Shown in pieces: positions 16,378 through 24,272 of a stretch of 64,000 nucleotides of DNA (the first letter of the stretch is position 1; the number at the start of each line of letters is the position of its first letter). The DNA lies in assembly GCA_045614605.1 (NCBI GenBank), contig JAZLDH010000018.1, forward strand, positions 1-64,000, in the 5' to 3' direction. The position numbers and the translations under genes were made by a program. Below the pieces are notes generated by a model, which saw only the letters and a program-made list of their open reading frames with translations, did no database searches and was not told the origin of the DNA. The stretch comes from Onthomorpha sp937906975 (GTDB taxonomy: Bacteria > Bacteroidota > Bacteroidia > Bacteroidales > P3).

Positions 16378-17837
16378 ATTTCTAATATTATTTCTTCTTT
16401 TTGCTTAGGTGTTATTTGCTCTGCTTTTTTCCAATACTTGTTGTGTCCAATAGAAAGATTGAGACCTGCAAAAACATCAAGACCATTGAAATCTGCTACA
16501 TTGAAAAATTTTGTAGAGTGAAGATTTCCACCTAAGTAAAGTTGAAGATATGATAATTTAAAGCTGATTAAAGCACTTGGATTAAACAAATTGGTACTTC
16601 TAAACATGTTTCCAAAACTCAAAGAAAGCAATTTTGTGTGTAAAGAATAGAATAAAGATATGTGAGTGTCATAAATTTTTCCGTTTCCTATCTTTGTGTT
16701 AAATAAAGCATGTAAATAATTTACCTTTCCAAAGTTATAAGTTGCTCCAAAGTAGATTTTTGCAGGTAAGTGTGAAGTATAAGGAGCTATGTTTTGAGAA
16801 CGAATATCCAAAGCAGAAGTTAAACTATCTGCAAGTGCAGTTATTTGAGATTCAAAGTTAGTTTCAAGACTATCGATGCTTGAAGTGATTCCTTCAAATA
16901 CGATTTCCTCATAAGGTTTGTTGTTTACTAATTGAGAAGTGTGTGTTTTCCAATTCAAAACGCTAAATACATCAACCACACTTAAACTTAATTCTAAATT
17001 ATCCAATAATCTATAACTTGCACCCAAGTCAAAAGAATATCCTAAGTTACCTTTGCTTTGTGTAAGTATGTCATTGATATTTTGATTCATTATAAACTCA
17101 GCGCTTGCGTTGTCTTTAAAAAGTGAAGTTATGTTTATGTCGCCTAAAATATTTGAAGTTAAAATATCAATCTCGCCATGTGCAGAAATTTTTTCGTTGT
17201 TATCAAACTTTACTTCAAGATTTGCATCATTAGTGTGAATATTTGCTAAGCCTAATAAAAGCTTAAACTTTGCTCCAACGTGCAATTTGTCATTTATTTG
17301 CCTAGCATAACCAAATGAATTGCAGATATAAGCATTTAACTCTAAAAAATGTCCGTCTAAAAGTCGTATATTTCCATTTTCTGTGTTGCTTCCGTCTAAT
17401 AATAAGTCAAAAATACCTTTTGAAAAGTTAAGACGGGTATCTAAAACCAAAGAAAGGTCGTAATTAAAGTAGTTTTTGCCAGTTTTAAAACCAAATCCGA
17501 ACAAATCCATATCATAATTGAAATTGATGAAATTATCATCGCTCAATCTGTTTCTGAAATTCTCTAAGTCAAGTTGAAGAGAATCACTATAAATAGGGTG
17601 TTTGTGGATTAAATCATGGTAAGAAAAACCAGAAGTATGCACACCTACATCAGTCGTTCCAAGCAATAGAGAAATATAAAAGTCTGTATTTGGCGTGATT
17701 GCAGGATTGTATTGAGTAACTTGTGGAGCTTCTCTTAAAAAGTAAAGGATGTCTTTTTGTGCATTCGCTTTGTTAGTTATAAATAATGTTAAGCAAATTA
17801 TAACGCTTGATATTATTTTTATATTTGTCCTTTTCAT
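16368..17837 (-). CDS. DUF5723 family outer-membrane protein
   Basis: A 489-residue protein with a signal peptide (residues 1-26, ending NKANAQ) followed by DILYFLREAPQVTQYNPAITP, the start typical of DUF5723 proteins that resemble porin-like barrels. The rest alternates beta strands with polar loops and contains HLPAKIYFGATYNFGK, a barrel strand pattern. Probably an outer-membrane beta barrel of unknown role. It follows the lipoprotein gene by 23 nt in the same direction, so the two are probably made together and may form one complex. Confidence 0.8.
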   Translation of the reverse strand: MKRTNIKIISSVIICLTLFITNKANAQKDILYFLREAPQVTQYNPAITPNTDFYISLLLGTTDVGVHTSGFSYHDLIHKHPIYSDSLQLDLENFRNRLSDDNFINFNYDMDLFGFGFKTGKNYFNYDLSLVLDTRLNFSKGIFDLLLDGSNTENGNIRLLDGHFLELNAYICNSFGYARQINDKLHVGAKFKLLLGLANIHTNDANLEVKFDNNEKISAHGEIDILTSNILGDINITSLFKDNASAEFIMNQNINDILTQSKGNLGYSFDLGASYRLLDNLELSLSVVDVFSVLNWKTHTSQLVNNKPYEEIVFEGITSSIDSLETNFESQITALADSLTSALDIRSQNIAPYTSHLPAKIYFGATYNFGKVNYLHALFNTKIGNGKIYDTHISLFYSLHTKLLSLSFGNMFRSTNLFNPSALISFKLSYLQLYLGGNLHSTKFFNVADFNGLDVFAGLNLSIGHNKYWKKAEQITPKQKEEIILEIQE

Positions 17838-17860
17838 AAAATTGCCCTTTCTATTTTAAA

Positions 17861-19561
17861 TTAAAATGTAATGTTTCCTGTTGCACTAACGCTTGCTTTG
17901 ATTTTTATGTTAGCGTCATTGGAAAATCTAACGTAAGGTTGAGTTCCTTCTTCGTCCTTAGAAGTGTTTAAAATTGCGGATAATTTTATTTTAGATGCCT
18001 TTTTCAAGCTCTCATACTTTGAATTTTCAAGAGTAATGTTTACGTTTTCTGAAGAAGGTGAAAGAATATGTCCTTGATTATCGACAATCGCTCCCGAAAT
18101 TCTAAAAGGTGAAATGAGTAATGTGTCAAAAACAACATTATTGCTATCAACTAAATAGAAATCTACGGATAATTCAGCAGGGAATGTGCTTTCTAAATAG
18201 AAATTTAGCGTGGTTGATTTTAGATAATTCATTTCCTCGATGAAATTGAACGCATCGAATTCCGTATCATAATGAAGGTCTTTTAGTTTTGCTTTGAATG
18301 GTAAAACGGCTTTCGCATCAATGCCAATGAAAGCGTCTTCTGGTGATACGAAATTATAGGTTGAATTTTTTGTTTTTTGGTCTTTGAAATCAAATTTCAA
18401 GTCATAAACCAATGAATCAGGGAAAACTTCCACAGCACTTGCGTCAGATTCTAATACGATGTCGTTAGTGTAACCTATATTTCCTAATAAATCTGCACCG
18501 TTTACGTGTATGTAACCCTCATTGTTAAAGGCGCTGTATGTATTTCCATTAGATGTTGTAGTAAATATGTTAGGTGTTATATTCATATCGATACCTATGT
18601 TGGTAGATATGAAGAAATGAATGTAGAGTTTTTCAAAATCAATGCTATTGTTAGAGGTTATGGAATTGAGTAAAGAATCTTTAAAGAAATCTAATGCTAT
18701 GACATCTCTAATGTTAAATTCTGTATCTCCCATATCGCCAAATATTGCATCTATCATTAAAGGTATTAGGGAAAGGTTAAAATTTACATCATACATTCCG
18801 CCTTCAAATAAATTATTGCTTGATAAATCAAAAAAGAGTCTGTATCTTAAATCTATAAATTGTTTGGTTGAGTCGTTTACAATGGAGTCTTTTAAAGAGA
18901 TGGTGTAGTCTGAAAAATCAATTTCTTGGATTATGTTTGAGTTAGAGTTGGAAATTTGCACTCTTTCTGATAAAAGTTCGCCTGTTATTTTGTTTCTAAT
19001 GTTTGAAGATGTTAGTTCAATGTAGGTATTTAAAGGAATGGAATTTGTAGGCTGTATTCTTATTCCTCCTGATAAGATATGCACGCTGTCGATGTGTACT
19101 TGGTTGTCAAATTTTTCTATTTCTATACTCAAATCCTCAGAGGCAACACTCGTGTCTGGGTAAGAAAAAGATATTTCAAAAGCTTCGTTAAATTCAAGTC
19201 CTAAGTCGCTAACATCAGGTATGTTTAAATCCGTTATTGTTACTTCAATATCATCAACATCATTTATTTGTTCAACAAATTCTTCTACATTGTAGATGTC
19301 TTTTGAAGAAAAAACAAATTCTAAGTAAGAATCGCTTTCTTGATTTATTTGAATTATTTCAAATCCGTTTGCTGTGTCGGATAATGCTTCTATATCAAGA
19401 AAGTCTTTTAATAGAATTTCGGTATTTATTAAAGGTGCGTTCACCGAAGGTGTGATGGTGGTTTGAGCAAGTGAGTCAAAATCGAAATCTTCTTCGTCAA
19501 TACAAGAGATGAATCCTGAAATTATAATGGATAAAACAAAGAATTGTAATATTTTTTTCAT
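17861..19561 (-). CDS. Large hypothetical lipoprotein
   Basis: A 566-residue protein with a lipoprotein signal peptide: MKKILQFFVLSIIISGFIS then Cys20, followed by an acidic DEEDFDFD stretch, which is compatible with lipoprotein export signals in this phylum. The mature part is beta-rich with many short hydrophobic strands and no recognised catalytic motif. It leads an operon with the DUF5723 barrel gene. A guess from context is a surface or periplasmic partner of that barrel; no function is assigned. Confidence 0.8.
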   Translation of the reverse strand: MKKILQFFVLSIIISGFISCIDEEDFDFDSLAQTTITPSVNAPLINTEILLKDFLDIEALSDTANGFEIIQINQESDSYLEFVFSSKDIYNVEEFVEQINDVDDIEVTITDLNIPDVSDLGLEFNEAFEISFSYPDTSVASEDLSIEIEKFDNQVHIDSVHILSGGIRIQPTNSIPLNTYIELTSSNIRNKITGELLSERVQISNSNSNIIQEIDFSDYTISLKDSIVNDSTKQFIDLRYRLFFDLSSNNLFEGGMYDVNFNLSLIPLMIDAIFGDMGDTEFNIRDVIALDFFKDSLLNSITSNNSIDFEKLYIHFFISTNIGIDMNITPNIFTTTSNGNTYSAFNNEGYIHVNGADLLGNIGYTNDIVLESDASAVEVFPDSLVYDLKFDFKDQKTKNSTYNFVSPEDAFIGIDAKAVLPFKAKLKDLHYDTEFDAFNFIEEMNYLKSTTLNFYLESTFPAELSVDFYLVDSNNVVFDTLLISPFRISGAIVDNQGHILSPSSENVNITLENSKYESLKKASKIKLSAILNTSKDEEGTQPYVRFSNDANIKIKASVSATGNITF

Positions 19562-19591
19562 AGTTTTGCAATGTTAAATCGTGAATATTTG

Positions 19592-19599
19592 CAAAGATA
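19592..19599 (-). promoter_or_regulatory. -7 box for the lipoprotein/DUF5723 operon
   Basis: TATCTTTG on the minus strand, 31 nt before the lipoprotein ATG. On the plus strand AATATTTG (19584-19591) abuts it and may serve the methyltransferase gene. Confidence 0.6.
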
Positions 19600-19616
19600 G
19601 TTGTTTTTTTCTAATT

Positions 19617-20825
19617 ATGAAGGTTTTAAATGAAAATGAACTAAGATTTATAAAAGAAAACTTGTGCTCTGATACTGATAAACTTATGCTAAAGTATCAT
19701 AAAGAGCCGAATAATACTATAGATTACGCCTATTGCATAAATCAAATTAAGTTACGAAAGAAATTTTCCGATAAGTTTCCTTTTTTTACTCAAAGAGATG
19801 ATTTCTTATTTCCGTTATCTCTTAATTTGGAACAAAGCTCCTCGGAACATACTGCGATGTATAAGTCTTTGCTTCTTAGAGAGGGGGAGAGTATATTGGA
19901 TTTGACAGCAGGTTTTGGTATAGATGATATTTATTTTTCAAGAAGGGCAAGTAGGATTGTTTGTGTTGAGCAAAATAATATGTTGGTTGAGTTGTTGTCT
20001 CATAACTTTAAGTGTTTGAAGGCTGAGAATTATCTTTGTGTTAATGCTAATTCGGAAGATTATATTTTGAATGCGGAGTGTTTTGATGTGATTTATCTTG
20101 ACCCTGCACGAAGAGATGAAAATAAGAATAAGGTTTTTGATATAGAGTCTTCGCAACCTAATGTTATTTTATTGATGGATTTGTTGCGATTAAAGGCTAA
20201 GAGAATTATTTTGAAGCTTTCTCCTATGATGGATTTGAAACAAGTGGAGAATGCTTTTGAAAATATTAGTGATATTCACATTGTCTCGCTTAAGAACGAG
20301 TGTAAGGAAATTTTAGTTGAGATTGTAAATGAGCAAGTTGAAGAGATAAATTATCATTGTGTGGATATAAAATCTCTCTCTTTTGAGAACGAAGAATTTT
20401 CTCTTAGCTTTAAAAAAATAATTCAAAGAAAAAATAAAATAATTCAAAGAAAAAATTTTCTAAGTCAAAGACTTTTTAAATACTTGTATGAACCTAATGT
20501 TTCTATATTAAAATTAGGTGTTTTTGATGCTTTGATTGAGAAGTATGATTTTGAGAAATTGCATAGAAATTCTCATCTTTTTACAAGCGAAAACCTGATA
20601 GAGGATTTTGAAGGTCGTTGTTTTGAGATTTTGGAGCAAAGAAATGCAAGTTCAAAGGCTTTGAAAGATATAAAACAAGCTAATATTACGGTTAGAAATT
20701 TCCCTCAAACGGTTAGCGAAATAAGAAATAAAACTAAAATAAAGGAGGGAGGAGAGTTGTATTTGTTTTTTACAACTCTTGAAAGTGAAAAAACGTGTAT
20801 TGTCTGTAAAAAAGTAAATGTATGA
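19617..20825 (+). CDS. THUMP-like/PG_1098-type class I SAM methyltransferase
   Basis: A 402-residue protein. The SAM motif ILDLTAGFGIDDIYFS lies near residue 91, the aspartate motif IYLDPARRDENK near 160, and the order matches Porphyromonas PG_1098 (ferredoxin-like domain, methyltransferase fold, then a THUMP-like domain). The target is probably RNA but is not known to me. The ATG at 19617 is used; the earlier start at 19581 overlaps the promoter. Residues near 262-285 are built from a perfect 7-codon tandem duplication (KIIQRKN twice) inside a 21-nt phased array. It overlaps ung by 4 nt. Confidence 0.85.
   Translation: MKVLNENELRFIKENLCSDTDKLMLKYHKEPNNTIDYAYCINQIKLRKKFSDKFPFFTQRDDFLFPLSLNLEQSSSEHTAMYKSLLLREGESILDLTAGFGIDDIYFSRRASRIVCVEQNNMLVELLSHNFKCLKAENYLCVNANSEDYILNAECFDVIYLDPARRDENKNKVFDIESSQPNVILLMDLLRLKAKRIILKLSPMMDLKQVENAFENISDIHIVSLKNECKEILVEIVNEQVEEINYHCVDIKSLSFENEEFSLSFKKIIQRKNKIIQRKNFLSQRLFKYLYEPNVSILKLGVFDALIEKYDFEKLHRNSHLFTSENLIEDFEGRCFEILEQRNASSKALKDIKQANITVRNFPQTVSEIRNKTKIKEGGELYLFFTTLESEKTCIVCKKVNV
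20403..20470. repeat. 21-nt phased array inside the THUMP-like gene
   Basis: CTTAG 20403, CAAAG 20424, CAAAG 20445 and CAAAG 20466 are exactly 21 nt apart. The units 20415-20435 and 20436-20456 are identical over all 21 bases. It is read in frame as KIIQRKN-KIIQRKN-FLSQRLF. Confidence 0.75.
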
Positions 20826-21484
20826 ATGTGAAAATAGAAGAAAGTTGGCGAAGGGAATTGTCCGATGAGTTTGAAAAGGATTATTTTTCGGCATTAAGGG
20901 ATTTCATTCACGCAGAATATAGAAGTAAAATCATATATCCGCAAGCTAAAAACATATTTGCGGCTTTTGATTTATGTCCTTTTGATGATGTTAAGTTAGT
21001 TATAATTGGTCAAGACCCATATCATGAACCAGGACAGGCTCATGGTTTGTGTTTTTCTGTGCAAGAGGGTTGTATATTGCCACCTTCTTTGAGGAATATT
21101 TACAAAGAAATTGCTGACGACTTAGGAAAAATTCCTCCTGTAAGTGGGGATTTATCGCGTTGGGCGAAACAGGGGGTGCTTTTATTGAATGCGACTTTGA
21201 CTGTTGAGGCTCACAAGGCGGGTTCTCATCAAAATAAAGGTTGGGAACGATTTACTGATAGCGTTATAGAGATATTATCTAAGAAAAAAGAGAATTTAGT
21301 TTTTATTCTTTGGGGTTCGTATGCTCAACAAAAGGGAAAGGTTATTGATACTAATAAACATTTGGTTTTAAAGGCGGTACACCCTTCTCCGCTAAGTGCT
21401 TATAGGGGATTTTTCGGTTGTAAGCATTTTTCTTTGGCAAATAATTTTTTGCAATCAAAGGGAATTGAACCAATAGATTGGTAA
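20822..21484 (+). CDS. ung: Uracil-DNA glycosylase
   Basis: A 220-residue repair enzyme that removes uracil from DNA. It has the family 1 active site GQDPYHEPGQAHGL with the catalytic Asp near residue 64, LLLNATLTVE near 121, and the DNA-intercalating HPSPLSAYRGFFGC near 188. Length is normal. The ATG overlaps the stop of the methyltransferase gene (ATGA), so translation is probably coupled. Confidence 0.97.
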   Translation: MNVKIEESWRRELSDEFEKDYFSALRDFIHAEYRSKIIYPQAKNIFAAFDLCPFDDVKLVIIGQDPYHEPGQAHGLCFSVQEGCILPPSLRNIYKEIADDLGKIPPVSGDLSRWAKQGVLLLNATLTVEAHKAGSHQNKGWERFTDSVIEILSKKKENLVFILWGSYAQQKGKVIDTNKHLVLKAVHPSPLSAYRGFFGCKHFSLANNFLQSKGIEPIDW

Positions 21485-21491
21485 ATTGTTG

Positions 21492-21499
21492 TATTTTTG
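21492..21499 (+). promoter_or_regulatory. -7 box for pgi
   Basis: TATTTTTG, 21 nt before the pgi ATG. Confidence 0.55.
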
Positions 21500-21519
21500 C
21501 AGGATAAATGTTTTAAATT

Positions 21520-22809
21520 ATGCTAAAAGTTGATTTTGACTTTGCAGGTGTATGCGAAAATGAAGAGTTGCAAGCCTTAGAGAAAGAAATGTTAAATTCT
21601 CACAACTTAATTGTGAATGAAAATGGCGAGGGGAGTGATTTTTTAGGTTGGAGAGATTTGCCTCTTTTTGAAAATGTTGTTGAAGAGGTTAGAGAGGTTG
21701 CAAATTCTATTAGAAAGAAAACTGATATTCTTGTAGTTATCGGAATAGGAGGGTCATATCTTGGTGCAAGAGCGGTGATTGAGGCGTTGAGTTCAGCTTT
21801 TGCTAATTTGGATTCTGAGAGAAAAAATCCTTTAGTTTTGTATGCAGGAGAGAATCTTTCGGAAGATTATATGGCAGACTTGTTAGAAGTTTTGAAAACA
21901 AGGGATTATTCTCTTTGTGTTATTTCTAAATCGGGTACTACTACGGAACCTGCTATTGCTTTTCGTATTTTGAAAAAAGCCTTAGAAGAAAAATATGGCG
22001 AAAACGAGGCTAAGGAAAGAATAGTGGCTATAACTGATAAGGAAAAAGGCGCTTTGAGAACATTATCTAATGAAAAAGGATATAAAACCTTTGAAATAAA
22101 GGATAGTGTTGGTGGAAGATTTTCTGTTTTGACACCTGTGGGTTTGTTCCCTATTGCTGTGGCTGGATTTGATATAGAAAAAATAATGCAGGGAGCGAAA
22201 GAAATGAGAGAATCCTTGCTTGGAGAAAAATCAATGAATAACCCTGCTTGGCAATATGCGGCAGTTAGAAATCTTTTGTATGCAAAAGGAAAAAAAGTCG
22301 ATGTATTTTTGTCTTATCAACCTACTTTGCAGTATCTTGCTCGTTGGTGGCAACAACTTTTTGGCGAGAGTGAAGGAAAAAATGGTAAGGGATTATTTCC
22401 TGTTTGTTTGTTAAATACAACAGACCTTCATTCCATGGGACAGTATATTCAAGATGGTGAAAGAATAATGTTTGAAACTGTTTTGCAAGTAAAGAATGCA
22501 AGTAAAAGGGTAGAGATTCCATACGATGAAGAAAATAAAGATGGTTTGAATTATTTGCTTTCTCATAGTCTTAACCAAATAAATCAAGTTGCTTTGCAAG
22601 CTACAAGTAAGGCTCACGTGAGTGGTGGCGTTGCTCAAATAAAAATTTCGGTTGAGAATATGAATGAAAAAACTATAGGTACGATATTGTACTTTTTTGA
22701 ATACGCTTGCGCTTTGAGTGCTTACACTTTGAAGGTTAATCCTTTCAATCAGCCCGGTGTGGAGGCGTATAAAAACAATATGTTTGAACTTCTCGGAAAG
22801 AATAGATAA
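21520..22809 (+). CDS. pgi: Glucose-6-phosphate isomerase, short form
   Basis: A 429-residue enzyme that interconverts glucose-6-phosphate and fructose-6-phosphate. Visible are the sugar phosphate-binding SIS region (IGIGGSYLGARAVIEAL near residue 74 and ISKSGTTTEPA near 137), GGRFSVLTPVGLFPIA near 198, and the C-terminal signature NPFNQPGVEAYK. The length fits the short type used by many Bacteroidota and Gram-positives. It has its own promoter and terminator. Confidence 0.96.
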   Translation: MLKVDFDFAGVCENEELQALEKEMLNSHNLIVNENGEGSDFLGWRDLPLFENVVEEVREVANSIRKKTDILVVIGIGGSYLGARAVIEALSSAFANLDSERKNPLVLYAGENLSEDYMADLLEVLKTRDYSLCVISKSGTTTEPAIAFRILKKALEEKYGENEAKERIVAITDKEKGALRTLSNEKGYKTFEIKDSVGGRFSVLTPVGLFPIAVAGFDIEKIMQGAKEMRESLLGEKSMNNPAWQYAAVRNLLYAKGKKVDVFLSYQPTLQYLARWWQQLFGESEGKNGKGLFPVCLLNTTDLHSMGQYIQDGERIMFETVLQVKNASKRVEIPYDEENKDGLNYLLSHSLNQINQVALQATSKAHVSGGVAQIKISVENMNEKTIGTILYFFEYACALSAYTLKVNPFNQPGVEAYKNNMFELLGKNR

Positions 22810-22812
22810 TAA

Positions 22813-22846
22813 AAAAGACAGTGATTGCTCACTGTCTTTTTCTTTT
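22813..22846. terminator. Bidirectional terminator between pgi and secG
   Basis: A 12-bp perfect stem AAAAGACAGTGA/TCACTGTCTTTT with a 4-nt loop, A/T runs on both sides. Confidence 0.88.
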
Positions 22847-22860
22847 TTATAATATTCCTT

Positions 22861-23217
22861 TTAGTTAGCAGGAGTATTTGAGTTGCTTTGTGCAGGTGCT
22901 GCTGGTAAAGCAGGTGCTTGTTGTTTTGCTGGAACTGTTGTTTTTATCGCATTAGGATCTAGTTGAGTTCCTTTAAAGCTTTCTTCTTTTACTTTACCAG
23001 GAGTTAATGCTGTTGCTCCAAGGCATAAAACCAACATTACTACTGCTAAAATCCAAGTAGCCTTTTCTAAAACGTCTGCTGTCTTTCTTACACCCATAAT
23101 TTGGTTTTGTGAAGCAAAATTCGCTGCTAATCCACCTCCTTTTGAGTTTTGTATAAGTACAACTACGGCTAACAAAACTGCAACAATAACAATCAATACT
23201 GTAAATAATACAAACAT
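22861..23217 (-). CDS. secG: Preprotein translocase subunit SecG
   Basis: A 118-residue inner-membrane protein of the SecYEG channel. The first hydrophobic segment (VLIVIVAVLLAVVVLIQNSKGGGLAANFAS) carries the typical QNSKGGGL turn; the second is ATWILAVVMLVLCLG. The last 45 residues are a Pro/Ala/Gln-rich polar tail, as in other Bacteroidota SecG proteins. It is 21 nt downstream of the hypothetical gene at 23239-23859 and likely shares its promoter. Confidence 0.92.
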   Translation of the reverse strand: MFVLFTVLIVIVAVLLAVVVLIQNSKGGGLAANFASQNQIMGVRKTADVLEKATWILAVVMLVLCLGATALTPGKVKEESFKGTQLDPNAIKTTVPAKQQAPALPAAPAQSNSNTPAN

Positions 23218-23238
23218 TTCTTTAATCTATTTAATTGT

Positions 23239-23859
23239 TTATTCTCTATTAATTTCCTTAATTCGGTTTGCAAAGTAAACACTTTTTTTTGGATTATCAA
23301 TCATTAATTGCTCATAAATTTTAACAGCCATTACTTTATTTCCTTGTTGTAGATAAAGTTTTGCCATGGTCTCTGTTACATTTTTAAATTCTTTTGAAGC
23401 ACTATTTTTAATGATTTTATCAATTGTGAAAAGATTTGCCCCTTCGTGTTCTACTGTTGATACTTTTGGATTTTCAATCCTTAAGAACCTCTCAATCAAT
23501 TCTTCTTTCGTTGGATTTTCTGATAGATCTGGTTCTGAATATTGGTTGATTTCATCAAGAATGTCTTTGTTAATTGTAGGAATTTCCGCTTTTTGTTGTT
23601 GCTTTTTCTTTAATGGTGATTCTGTTGCTGGTCTTTCTAAAAATTCCTTTAATTTTACTCTATCTGAAATATATACTGCGGATAAGACTTTATGAGCTTC
23701 TTTATTTTGATTGTTGAGTAGTGAACTAAAACGTGCAGCATACATGTGCAATATACTACAATATGGAAATTTTGTAATCAATCTTTCCAAGTTTAGCAAA
23801 TTTAATAATTCTACTTGCCAATCTTCTAATGCTAATATGTCATTTAATCTTTTATCCAT
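23239..23859 (-). CDS. Hypothetical protein with a C-terminal TPR-like unit
   Basis: A 206-residue soluble protein. The C-terminal 45 residues (TETMAKLYLQQGNKVMAVKIYEQLMIDNPKK) look like one tetratricopeptide repeat: Ala-Tyr pattern, then an AVKIYEQLMIDNP second helix. The N-terminal 70 residues are helical with no family I can name, and the middle is Lys/Glu/Pro-rich and probably disordered. It precedes secG and may have a role near the envelope, but this is only context. Confidence 0.7.
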   Translation of the reverse strand: MDKRLNDILALEDWQVELLNLLNLERLITKFPYCSILHMYAARFSSLLNNQNKEAHKVLSAVYISDRVKLKEFLERPATESPLKKKQQQKAEIPTINKDILDEINQYSEPDLSENPTKEELIERFLRIENPKVSTVEHEGANLFTIDKIIKNSASKEFKNVTETMAKLYLQQGNKVMAVKIYEQLMIDNPKKSVYFANRIKEINRE

Positions 23860-23886
23860 TTAAGAATTTTTCGCTGAAACAATCGG

Positions 23887-23894
23887 CAAATTTA
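23887..23894 (-). promoter_or_regulatory. -7 box for the TPR-like/secG operon
   Basis: TAAATTTG on the minus strand, 28 nt before the ATG at 23859. Confidence 0.6.
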
Positions 23895-23987
23895 CGAAAA
23901 ATGTTATTTGTAGCAAGGAAAAATGTAAAAAATTGACAAAAACGAATAATTTTTTAAGAATAATATTGCTATTTCAAAAAAAAAACG

Positions 23988-23995
23988 TACTTTTG
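23988..23995 (+). promoter_or_regulatory. -7 box for rpmH
   Basis: TACTTTTG, 33 nt before the rpmH ATG. Confidence 0.65.
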
Positions 23996-24028
23996 CACCC
24001 CGAAAGAAAATAAAACAACAATATAAAA

Positions 24029-24175
24029 ATGAAAAGAACATATCAACCTTCACGCAGAAAAAGAGTAAATAAACACGGATTCAGAAAAAGAATGTCAACA
24101 GCTAACGGAAGAAGAGTATTGGCTGCTCGCAGAGCACATGGCAGACATAAATTAACAGTTTCTGACGAGAGATAG
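24029..24175 (+). CDS. rpmH: 50S ribosomal protein L34
   Basis: A short gene of 48 codons. The product starts MKRTYQPSRRKRVNKHGF and continues RMSTANGRRVLAARRAHGRHKLTVSDER, the complete L34 pattern. It is an Arg/Lys-rich protein of the large ribosomal subunit that binds 23S rRNA. rnpA and dnaA, its usual neighbours in other phyla, are absent; a terminator follows and then rlmD. Confidence 0.97.
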   Translation: MKRTYQPSRRKRVNKHGFRKRMSTANGRRVLAARRAHGRHKLTVSDER

Positions 24176-24229
24176 TTTGTTTACTGCTCTTAGAGAAAGA
24201 AGAAAAAAATCGAAAGATATTTTTTGCGA

Positions 24230-24264
24230 GAAGCATTGACGAAAAACAATGCTTCTTTTTTTTT
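24230..24264 (+). terminator. Rho-independent terminator between rpmH and rlmD
   Basis: GAAGCATTG pairs with CAATGCTTC, followed by nine T. The T-run ends 8 nt before the rlmD ATG and no -7 box is visible between it and rlmD, so rlmD and leuS may depend on read-through. Confidence 0.85.
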
Positions 24265-24272
24265 AATACAAT

